Of a DNA stretch of 64,000 bases, positions 46,988-57,600 are shown one piece after another. Within the stretch, counting starts at the first letter, position 1, and every line of letters starts with the position of its first letter. Position numbers and translations under genes: made by a program. Where the stretch lies: NCBI GenBank assembly GCA_018857735.1, contig JABMCL010003304.1, positions 357,501-421,500 of the forward strand, in the 5' to 3' direction. This DNA is from Alviniconcha marisindica. Its lineage: Eukaryota; Mollusca; Gastropoda; Provannidae. The notes under the pieces were generated by a model. The model was given only the letters and a program-made list of their open reading frames with translations. It did not search any database and was not told the origin of the DNA.

Positions 46988-47403
46988 CTTGGGCAAGCAG
47001 GTGGGCAACTGTGGACGCCTTCCCAGCCAGGTTGCTGGCTTGACAAGTGTAGGTAATTTGGGCATCCTCAAGTGTGACCTCAGCGATGTCCAAGGTTGCC
47101 TCATCACCTTCATAGGTGGTTTGGAACTTAGGCCCAAGAGTCACCGGTTTGTCATTGACAAACCATGTCACCTCTGGTCTTGGAATGCCCTTGACCTGGC
47201 AGGTCAGGTGAGCAGTGTCCTTGACTTTGACAGGGGTGTCTTCCAGAGGTTGTGTGAAGGTAGGTGCTTCAAGGTGGACAAGGACTTCAGCGCTGCAGGA
47301 GGCCACACCAATGGAGTTGACAGCCTTGACAGTGTAATCACCCTCATCCTCAGGCTGACAGTCATGGATCGTCAAGCGAACAGTCTCCTCGATGTGCTCA
47401 ACC
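46988..47403 (-). CDS. Exon 8: second half of one Ig domain plus a complete Ig domain
   Basis: The first 50 codons finish the exon 7 domain (VRLTIHDCQ, DEGDYTVKAVN). A full second Ig follows: EAPTFTQPLED, LTCQVKG, PEVTWFVNDKP and ITYTCQASNLAG, with both disulfide Cys present. There is no intron between the two domains, so an ancestral junction intron may have been lost here. Phase 2 acceptor (ttttgcag), phase 1 donor gtcggt, a weaker donor than its neighbours. Confidence 0.93.
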
Positions 47404-47983
47404 CTGCAAAACACAGTCACACCACATTACGCTCTCTATCTGGTAATCATCTGAACTTGTCAAGTAAACCACAAAAAGGTCATATCACCGCAGTACTGTC
47501 TGACTTAAAAATCAAGATACTGCAGAATCAAAATCCCCCTGGCATCAGTGATTCTCTATTCTCCTTTCTCGGTTCCTGGCAGTGGTTTAAGCATGCTGTT
47601 TTTCGGATCTGGGTGATCTGTGTGCGGCTGGCATGCATACACGCATTACATTTCCCATAGAAGGTAAAAGCCAAAAGAAGCTGAAAATGTTTCCCACAAC
47701 CCATGCAGTAGGGTTTAACTAGGACTGGATGGTGCAAAGTTGCTTCCTTTCCCAAGGCAAGACCATCAGATTCCCTGTGAGACAGTCATAAGTGTAAATG
47801 TGGGTGGAAAAAAAGAAGCAAATAACACTTAACCCACAGTCAAAACAGGCACTGTGAAACAGTGTGCTGTACTATTTGATTCAGAGACCCATGCAAAATT
47901 CAAACTCTGAGCAATCACCACGGACATCGGATAATTCTTCATCCTCTTGGCTTTCCAAATGAACAAAAAGGATGCATGCTCAC

Positions 47984-48131
47984 TTGTATCTGTCACCAGT
48001 CAGCTCAACATTGTCCCTCATCCAGGTGACCTGTGGCCTTGGTGAGCCCTTGACCTTGCACTCCAACACAACAGTTGTGTAGAGGTCGACTTCTGTGTCA
48101 ACCAGTGTGCTGATAAAGCTGGGAGCCTCCC
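47984..48131 (-). CDS. Exon 7: first part of an Ig domain
   Basis: Encodes GEAPSFISTLVDTEVDLYT, B-strand LECKVKG and C-strand PQVTWMRDNVELTGDRYK. Unlike its neighbours, the intron lies past the C strand (phase 2 in a Lys codon), not right after the Trp. Acceptor cttttag, donor gtgagc, phase 1 to 2. Confidence 0.92.
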
Positions 48132-48634
48132 CTAAAAGACAGAAAGAGAGAAAATGTCAAACAAACATTCAAGCATACACCAATTACATGTGGTCGTTTT
48201 TGTTGTTGTTAAAGACCTTTCGGGATTACTTTTTTTTTTATAACCCGTGCAGATTCAAAATGTTCACTGAAAGAGTACTTTTCCAATAAATATAAAATGT
48301 GCTACACAGTTTGATGCTTACAAGAGAGAACAAGAGCATTTCGCTATAGGATAAATACCAATCCTACCAGACTGCATAGCTGTTATTATTAAAGACTGAA
48401 ATAAAATCAAGTGTTTTCTGTACTGTCGGGTACCCCCTCATTTGCCCAAACCACCATAACCTAAGAACCTGTGTTACCATGGCAACAATACCAGAACATC
48501 ACCTTTTGGGTTGACAAAGAGCATATCTGAGGGGGTTTGATTGGGGTGCATATGCACCTGTCATGGGCCATAAGTATCCAGCATCCATTCTATACACAAG
48601 CAGTGTTACCAAGATTCAAATTCCATATCCTCAC

Positions 48635-48813
48635 CTGCTGGGTTGACAAAGAGCTCAGCCGATGTGGATACACTGCCTGCGGTGTTGGTAGCAGTGCATG
48701 TGTACTCAGCATCATCATCTACTGTTGTGTCCTTGATGGTCAAGGTGAAGGTTGCTTCTTCCTCTGATACTGTTTGATGATCATCAGGTTTGATCTCCAA
48801 GTCTTCCCGGTAC
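48635..48813 (-). CDS. Exon 6: second half of Ig domain begun in exon 5
   Basis: Picks up in phase 2 just after the Trp and reads YREDLEIKPDD, then strands D to G ending DDAEYTCTATNTAG and ELFVNPAG. The F-strand Cys is present here although its B-strand partner is missing. Phase 1 donor gtgagg. The ORF upstream of the acceptor is intron read-through. Confidence 0.92.
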
Positions 48814-50037
48814 CTGCATGACATCAAAAGATTTATGTCATCTGCTCGTCACATCTGACACTCCAGCAAATGTCTGAATGGATTTTTGTGTGTGCGTGTG
48901 GTTATAGTTACTTGATATTAACGTTCAATCACTGCAAAATTGATTCAATTTATATCAATATGACCCAAAAAAATTGTCTTATCACAGTGTCATGACGTGT
49001 CACTTTGTTTCACGGGGACTGGGCAAAAATATAGTTGGACAAAAAAATGAAGGCAGAAAATAACAAGGTAAGTTTCCCGGCAGTAGGTCAAATATGCTGA
49101 GCTATATTCTGATCTGCTCCAGGCTTAACAAGGGGAACCCTTTGACAGCTGTAGTTTCTCAGCAGAGGAAGCCTTTACAGAAACAAGCCTTAATTATGAT
49201 TCACTTTCTCACCTGAGCCTCATTCATGATGGAAAACATTATTGCAGAACACCAGGCAAACAGAAGAATCTTTAATAAAATTATTTAAAGAGACCGAGCA
49301 ATATAGTGAAATCATTTAATTATGTGCATGTCCATGAGCAAATTAATACCTTGAACACCTACAGTATGAATGGTCAGAAAATTTACATTTAACTACAAAA
49401 GAAGAAAACATCAACTTAAAAAACAAAACAAAAAGTTTTAACTGTGCGTATGTATCACATATCTCACAAGCGCTAAATTGGAGCCATCATTACCAAGACA
49501 GCCACAAATTAAACAATTCCATAATAACCCTCCTGACCCATATGTATCTCATGCTTGCACAGATGACTTTCTTGGCTGCCATTTTACTCTCATGGTGATA
49601 TATTTCCTTTTTCTAAACATTTAACCTTCTGTTTGCTACTTGTTTTTATTTCTTCATTTTTGGATTTTTAGCTTATGGCTTGGTACTGGATTTGTTTGTT
49701 TCAGTTCTGGATGTTTACAATAAGCATTCTGGGCTAACTGACCTCTTGGAAGTGCCACCATTTGCTAGCATATTTTTTATATCTCCCTTAAATACATATA
49801 AGTCATATGTCATAACCTGCATAACCTTTTCAATGTTTGTAACAACCATACAACATTTAATCTAGACCATGTAAAACTTTTCTCTTTTTTTGGTTTTTAA
49901 AATGAATTGCAGACAATATCTCAGACACCTGTGACTTTGAAACAAGGTTCATGTCATCAAACCATATCATCTTTCATATGAGTAAAACTGCAGGGTTTGG
50001 GGGGTGAGAAAAACAGAGCAATGCAACCAAATCTCAC
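48814..50037 (-). other. 1.2-kb intron between exons 5 and 6
   Basis: AT-rich, no repeats or coding signal recognised. The introns at 47404-47983 and 48132-48634 are equally plain. Confidence 0.8.
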
Positions 50038-50390
50038 CATGTAACTTCAGGTCTGGGAGTTCCAGACACCTTGACCTGGAAGTGGACGGTTTCACCCTCA
50101 GTGACCTCCTGGCTCTCCAGACCCTGCAGGAACTGTGGAGCAACTGTGGCCTCCACTGTGACCTCTTCGCTCACTGCCTCTTCCTCTTGCGGAATTGTCG
50201 CCTGCAGTGTGATAGCCTCGGAAACTTCTTCTTTCTCCACAGGCATTTCAGGGAGCGTGATGGCTTCTGTAACTTCATCTTCAGTGGTGGGTGTCTCTAA
50301 CTTCAGTGCGACGGTTTCGGTGATGTCTTCAGCAGCAGGGATTTCAGCCTGGATGGTGACTGCCTCAGCCACATCCTGGGGCTTTTCCTC
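50038..50390 (-). CDS. Exon 5: last Glu-rich segment plus first half of an Ig domain
   Basis: Starts EEKPQDVAEAV and continues about 80 residues of degenerate acidic repeats (VSEAITLQA, VTEAITLPE types), so the PEVK-like region runs on after the giant exon. It then enters an Ig domain at APQFLQGLESQEVTEGE with C-strand PRPEVTW. Phase 0 in, phase 2 out, with the donor cutting the Trp codon. The B-strand Cys position reads FQVKV, so this domain lacks that Cys. Confidence 0.92.
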
Positions 50391-51657
50391 CTACAGACCC
50401 AGGGGAGGTGTCAAGGAACATGTTCAAGGCCAACACACACATGCCAGACAAAACAGTGAGAGTTATACACTAGCACCATTTTGAATGGCATGGAACAGTG
50501 ATTAAGGGATGAGGGGAAGCGAGTGGGTGGGGGAGAAGTGCAGTTGTCTCAACCATGAATTCTCTGTTCAAATTTGTTCTGTATAAGAAGTTGAATGCAA
50601 AATGAACAGAAGAATGTTAAAGAAAACATAGTTGCCTTTCCAAAAAAGGCACAGACATCAATTTGCGTCACTGAACATCTAAACACGTGATTAGGCATAC
50701 ATACACGTTGACACAACTGACTGCTTCATGAACAATGAAAAGCATGCTTTGTGAACAACATCAACCACAGGTGTGACATGAAGTGTTGTTATTACAAAAG
50801 AATTGTACAGTGTTATATACCCAAATATCCAAGTGAAAATACAACAGTGCTCAAAGTAGAAGAAGAAGAAGAAAATGTTTCCCCATACCAAAGTGCTAAT
50901 TCTCATTATATATACATACAATAAAAAAAATATTTGTAAAAAGACAGAAAGAAAGTAGGAATATATGGTTCACCTATAAAGCAAAGCACCAAAGAGAATA
51001 CACTTGGTTTTTCAAGTAAGCAGAAAGTATGACAAAGAAACAGATGTCTTCTAAACTTGAATCTAAACAGATTGTTTTGCAACCATCACACTAATGATCT
51101 AAGGCATACAACTTGATTTCTATTTTCCACACCAAAACCTCCAGGGCCTATGGAGCTCATTTTCTACACAGAGGGTCGGTAATCAGGACAATGAAACAAT
51201 TCCATTCCCTTGAATACCTAAGTTTGGGAAATGTTAAGTCGGGGGCTACATTGTGTACAGGTAAAATGGATAATGGGAGCAATCTCAGGATAATTGGTAC
51301 ACTCTCAATCATATTGGTTTTTCAAGGCAAGGACAGGTGTCTGACACACAAAATTCAATAGGAGGTGTAGAACAGCTTTACACACTTGGTACCTGGTAAA
51401 ATGCAAAGTAGGGAGCTGGGAATTTTCACACCATAATCAAGGGCTGGCAAACATTAAGGACTTTTCAAGCAATAAGGTAACATTAAAGGGTGAACATGTT
51501 TCTTTTATTTGGAGGCAGGTAAGGTCAATATTTCGAAAGTGAAACATAATTTGCAGTGGATAATATCCAGGGCCAAGAAGAAATACCACCATCTCTCCAA
51601 ATTTGGATACAATTATCCACATCCCACCCTCACCCTTGAACCATGCAGAAAACCCAC
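50391..51657 (-). other. 1.3-kb intron between giant exon 4 and exon 5
   Basis: No coding signal and no strong repeat. A short gaagaagaagaag tract lies near 50860. Confidence 0.8.
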
Positions 51658-54600
51658 CTCTTCAACTACCACCTCTTCTTCTGAGACTTCCTGCACCTTC
51701 TGTGGAAACATGACTTCCTCCTCAGTGTCTGCAGGCACAGACTCCTCAGGCTGAACATCCACCACAGGGGTCAAGTCAATGTCTACAGAGGCCCCTGTCT
51801 CCTCACTAACACGATCAACAACAGTGAGTTCCCCTACTGCATCTGCAGGCAAGCTGACAGACATGGTGGCAGAGGTGGTGTCCTCAGGGTGGGTGTCTTC
51901 CTCCTCTTCCACATCAGTTGGTTTGGGTTGTTCCTCAACCTCTAAAGTAAAGTCCTCTTTTTCCTTTTGGACCTCTTCCTCTGCTGTTTCCACAACAACC
52001 TCCTCAAAGGTCTGATCTTCAGGAACTGTCTCTTCAACCACTTCAGCTTCCTCGGTTGGTTTTTCTTCTGGTTCTGTTCCAAGTGCTAGCTCTGCTTCTA
52101 CATCAGCTGGCTTGGGTTGTTCCTCAACATCAAAGATAAAGTCCACTTCTTCCTTTTGGACTTCTTCCTCTGCTGTTTCCACAACAAACTCCTCAAAGAG
52201 TTGATCTTCAGGAACTGTCTTTCAACCACTTCAGCTTCCTCAGTTGGTTTTTCTTCTGGTTCTGTTACTAGGGCTACCTCTGCTTCCACATCAGCTGGCT
52301 TGGGTTGTTCCTCAACCTCAAAGGTAAAGTCCTCTTTTTCCTTTTGGATCTCTTCCTCTGCAGTTTCCACAACAAACTCCTCAGAGATTTGTTCTTCAGG
52401 GACTGCCTCTTCAACCACTTCAGCTGCCTCGGTTGGTTTTTCTTCTGGTTCTGTTCCAAGTGCTACCTCTGCTTCTACATCAGCTGGCTTGGGTTGTTCC
52501 TCAACCTCAAAGGTAAAGTCCTCTTTTTCCTTTTGGATCTCTTCCTCTGCAGTTTCCACAACAAACTCCTCAGAGATTTGCTCTTCAGGGACTGCCTCTT
52601 CAACCACTTCAGCTGCCTCAGTTGGTTTTTCTTCTGGTTCTGTTCCAAGTGCTAGCTCTGCTTCTACATCAGCTGGCTTGGGTTGTTCCTCAACCTCAAA
52701 GATAAAGTCCTCTTCTTCCTTTTGGACCTCTTCCTCTGCAGTTTCCACAACAAACTCCTCAAAGGTTTGATCTTCAGGAACTGTCTTGTCAACCACTTCA
52801 GCTTCCTCAGTTGGTTTTTCTTCTGGTTCTGTTCCAAGTGCTACCTCTGCTTCCACATCAGCTGGCTTGGGTTGTTCCTCAACCTCAAAGGTAAAGTCCT
52901 CTTCTTCCTTTTGGACCTCTTCCTCTGCAGTTTCGGCACAAACTCCTCAGAGATTTGCTCTTCAGGGACTGTCTCTTCAACCACTTCAGCTTCTCAGTTG
53001 GTTTTTCTTCTGGTTCTGTTACTAGTGCTACCTCTGCTTCCACATCAGCTGGCTTGGGTTGTTCCTCAACCTCAAAGGTAAAGTCCTCTTCTTCCTTTTG
53101 GACCTCTTCCTCTGCTGTTTCCACAACAACCTCCTCAAAGAGTTTATCTTCAGGAACTGTCTTGTCAACCACTTCAGCTTCTTCAGTTGGTTTTTCTTCT
53201 GGTTCTGTTACTAGAGCTACTTCTGCTTCCACATCAGCTGGCTTGGGTTGTTCCTCAACCTCAAAGGTAAAGTCCTCTTCTTCCTTTTGGACCTCTTCCT
53301 CTGCAGTTTCGGCAACAAACTCCTCAGAGATTGCTCTTCAGGGACTGCCTCTTCAACCACTTCAGCTTCCTCAGTTGGTTTTTCTTCTGGTTCTGTTCCA
53401 AGTGCTACCTCTGCTTCTACATCAGCTGGCTTGGGTTGTTCCTCAACCTCAAAGGTAAAGTCCTCTTCTTCCTTTAGGACCTCTTCCTCTGCTGTTTCCG
53501 CAACAAACTCCTCAGAGGTTTGATCTTCAGGAACTGTCTCTTCAACCACTTCAGCTTCTTCAGTTGGTTTTTCTTCTGGTTCTGTTACTAGTGCTAGCTC
53601 TGCTTCCACATCAGCTGGCTTGGGTTGTTCCTCAACCTCAAAGGTAAAGTCCTCTTCTTCCTTTTGGACCTCTTCCTCTGCTGTTTCCACAACAACCTCC
53701 TCAAAGAGTTTATCTTCGGGAACTGTCTTGTCAACCACTTCAGCTTCTTCAGTTGGTTTTTCTTCTGGTTCTGTTACTAGGGCTACCTCTGCTTCCACAT
53801 CAGCTGGCTTGGGTTGTTCCTCAACCTCAAAGGTAAAGTCCTCTTCTTCCTTTTGGACCTCTTCCATTGCAGTTTCAGCAACAAACTCCTCAGAGATTTG
53901 CTCTTCAGGAACTGCCTCTTCAACCACTTCAGCTTCCTCGGTTGGTTTTTCTTCTGGTTCTGTTCCAAGTGCTAGCTCTGCTTCTACATCAGCTGGCTTG
54001 GGTTGTTCCTCAACCTCAAAGGTAAAGTCCTCTTTTTCCTTTTGGACCTCTTCCTCTGCTGTTTCCACAACAAACTCCTCAAAGGTTTGATCTTCAGGAA
54101 CTGTCTTGTCAAGCACATCGGCTTCTTCAGTTGGTTTTTCTTCTGGTTCTGTTACTAGTACTAGCTCTGCTTCCACGTCAGCTGGCTTGGGTTGTTCCTC
54201 AACCTCAAAGGTAAAGTCCTCTTCTTCCTTTTGGACCTCTTCCTCTGCTGTTTCCACAACAAACTCCTCAAAGAGTTTGATCTTCAGGAACTGTCTTGTC
54301 AACCACTTCAGCTTCTTCAGTTGGTTTTTCTTCTGGTTCTGTTACTAGGCTACCTCTGCTTCCACATCAGCTGGCTTGGGTTGTTCCTCAACCTCAAAGG
54401 TAAAGTCCTCTTTTTCCTTTTGGACCTCTTCCATTGCAGTTTCAGCAACAAACTCCTCAGAGATTTGCTCTTCAGGAACTGCCTCTTCAACCACTTCAGC
54501 TTCCTCGGTTGGTTTTTCTTCTGGTTCTGTTCCAAGTGCTACCTCTGCTTCTACATCAGCTGGCTTGGGTTGTTCCTCAACCTCAAAGGTAAAGTCCTCT

Positions 54601-57600
54601 TTTTCCTTTTGGACCTCTTCCTCTGCAGTTTCGGCAACAAACTCCTCAGAGATTTGCTCTTCAGGGACTGTCTCTTCAACCACTTCAGCTTCCTCGGTTG
54701 GTTTTTCTTCTGGTTCTGTTCCAAGTGCTACCTCTGCTTCTACATCAGCTGGCTTGGGTTGTTCCTCAACCTCAAAGGTAAAGTCCTCTTTTTCCTTTTG
54801 GACCTCTTCCTCTGCTGTTTCTGCAACAAACTCCTCAGAGGTTTCATCTTCAGGAACTGTCTCTTCAACCACTTCAGCTTCTTCAGTTGGTTTTTCTTCT
54901 GGTTCTGTTCCAAGTGCTACCTCTGCTTCCACATCAGCTGGCTTGGGTTGTTCCTCAACCTCAAAGGTAAAGTCCTCTTCTTTTCCCTTTTGGACCTCTT
55001 CCTCTGCTGTTTCCACAACAAACTCCTCAAAGGTTTGATCTTCAGGAACTGTCTCTTCAACCACTTCAGCTTCTTCAGTTGGTTTTTCTTCTGGTTCTGT
55101 TACTAGTGCTACCTCTGCTTCCACATCAGCTGGCTTGGGTTGTTCCTCAACCTCAAAGGTAAAGTCCTCTTTTTCCTTTTGGACCTCTTCCTCTGCTGTT
55201 TCCACAACAAACTCCTCAAAGGTTTGATCTTCAGGAACTGTCTCTTCAACCACTTCAGCTTCCTCAGTTGGTTTTTCTTCTGGTTCTGTTACTAGGCTAC
55301 CTCTGCTTCCACATCAGCTGGCTTGGGTTGTTCCTCAACCTCAAAGGTAAAGTCCTCTTTTTCCTTTTGGACCTCTTCCTCTGCTGTTTCCACAACAAAC
55401 TCCTCAAAGGTTTGATCTTCAGGAACTGTCTCTTCAACCACTTCAGCTTCTTCAGTTGGTTTTTCTTCTGGTTCTGTTCCAAGTGCTACCTCTGCTTCCA
55501 CATCAGCTGGCTTGGGTTGTTCCTCAACCTCAAAGGTAAAGTCCTCTTTTTCCTTTTGGACCTCTTCCTCTGCTGTTTCCACAACAAACTCCTCAAAGGT
55601 TTGATCTTCAGGAACTGTCTCTTCAACCACTTCAGCTTCTTCAGTTGGTTTTTCTTCTGGTTCTGTTACTAGTGCTACCTCTGCTTCCACATCAGCTGGC
55701 TTGGGTTGTTCCTCAACCTCAAAGGTAAAGTCCTCTTTTTCCTTTTGGACCTCTTCCTCTGCTGTTTCCACAACAAACTCCTCAAAGGTTGATCTTCAGG
55801 AACTTTCTCTTCAACCACTTCAGCTTCTTCAGTTGGTTTTTCTTCTGGTTCTGTTACTAGTGCTACCTCTGCTTCCACATCAGCTGGCTTGGGTTGTTCC
55901 TCAACCTCAAAGGTAAAGTCCTCTTCTTCCTTTTGGACCTCTTCCTCTGCAGTTTCGACAACAAACTCCTCAGAGATTTGATCTTCAGGGACTGCCTCTT
56001 CAACCACTTCAGCTGCCTCAGTTGGTTTTTCTTCTGGTTCTGTTCAAGTGCTACCTCTGCTTCCACATCAGCTGGCTTGGGTTGTTCCTCAACCTCAAAG
56101 GTAAAGTCCTCTTCTTCCTTTTGGACCTCTTCCTCTGCAGTTTCGGCAACAAACTCCTCAAGATTTGATCTTCAGGGACTGCCTCTTCAACCACTTCAGC
56201 TTCCTCGGTTGGTTTTTCTTCTGGTTCGGTTCAAGTGCTAGCCTCTGCTTCTACATCAGCTGGCTTGGGTTGTTCCTCAACCTCAAAGGTAAAGTCCTCT
56301 TCTTCCTTTTGGATCTCTTCCTCTGCAGTTTCGACAACAAACTCCTCAAAGGTTTGATCTTCAGGGACTGCCTCTTCAACCACTTCAGCTTCCTCGGTTG
56401 GTTTTTCTTCTGGTTCAGTTACTAGTGCTACCTCTGCTTCCACATCAGCTGGCTTGGGTTGTTCCTCGACCTCAAAGGTAAAGTCCTCTTCTTCCTTTTG
56501 GACCTCTTCCTCTGCTGTTTCCACAACAACCTCCTCAAAGCAATTGACCTTCAGGAACTGTCTTGTCAACCACTTCAGCTTCCTCAGTTGGTTTTTCTTC
56601 TGGTTCTGTTATAGTGCTACCTCTCTTCCCATCAGCTGGCTTGGGTTGTTCCTCAACCTCAAAGGTAAAGTCCTCTTTTTCCTTTTGGACCTCTTCCTCT
56701 GCAGTTTCCCAACAAACTCCTCAGAGGTTTGATCTTCAGGAACTGCTCTTCAACCACTTCAGCTTCTTCAGTTGGTTTTTCTTCTGGTTCTGTTCCAAGT
56801 GCTACCTCTGCTTCCACATCAGCTGGCTTGGGTTGTTCCTCAACCTCAAAGGTAGAAGTCCTCTTTTTCCTTTTGGACCTCTTCCTCTGCTGTTTCCACA
56901 ACAAACTCCTCAGAGGTTTGATCTTCAGGAACTGCTCTTCAACCACTTCAGCTTCTTCAGTTGGTTTTTCTTCTGGTTCTGTTACTAGTCTACTCTGCTT
57001 CCACATCAGCTGGCTTGGGTTGTTCCTCAACCTCAAAGGTAAAGTCCTCTTCTTCCTTTTGGACCTCTTCCTCTGCAGTTTCGGCAACAAACTCCTCAGA
57101 GGTTTGATCTTCAGGAACTGTTTCTTCAACCACTTCTGCTTCCTCAGTCGGTTTTTCTTCTGGTTCTATTACGAGTGCTACCTCTGCTTCCACATCAGCT
57201 GGCTTGGGTTGCTCCTCAACCTCAAAGGTAAAGTCCTCTTCTTCCTTTTGGACCTCTTCCTCTGCAGTTTCGGCAACAAACTCCTCAGAGGTTTGATCTT
57301 CAGGAACTGTTTCTTCAACCACTTCTGCTTTCTCAGTCGGTTTTTCTTCTGGTTCTATTCCGAGTGCTACCTCTGCTTCCACATCAGCTGGCTTGGGTTG
57401 CTCCTCAATCTCAAATGTGAATTCGTCTTTCTGCTCTTTATCTTTTTGCACCATTTCTTCCGATGTCTCGAAAACAAACTTCTCCGACATTTGATCTTCA
57501 GGGATGATTTCTTCAACCAACTCAGCTTCCTTGATTGGTTTTTCCTCCAGTTCTGTTCCAACTGACATCTCTGCTTCAACATCTTGTGGTGCGGGCTTTT

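Noticed and set aside
52200..57000. Short introns within the repeat exon to explain the frame changes
   Set aside because: The breaks are 1-2 base differences inside otherwise continuous repeat units, with no room for introns and no splice motifs.
52117..57565. Long open frames on the plus strand across the repeat exon (Leu/Phe-rich and Ser/Thr-rich readings, up to about 300 codons)
   Set aside because: The unit length of 189 bp is a multiple of 3, so any frame without a stop in one unit stays open in all. The minus frame has Ig context, splice sites and phase agreement; the plus readings are shadows.
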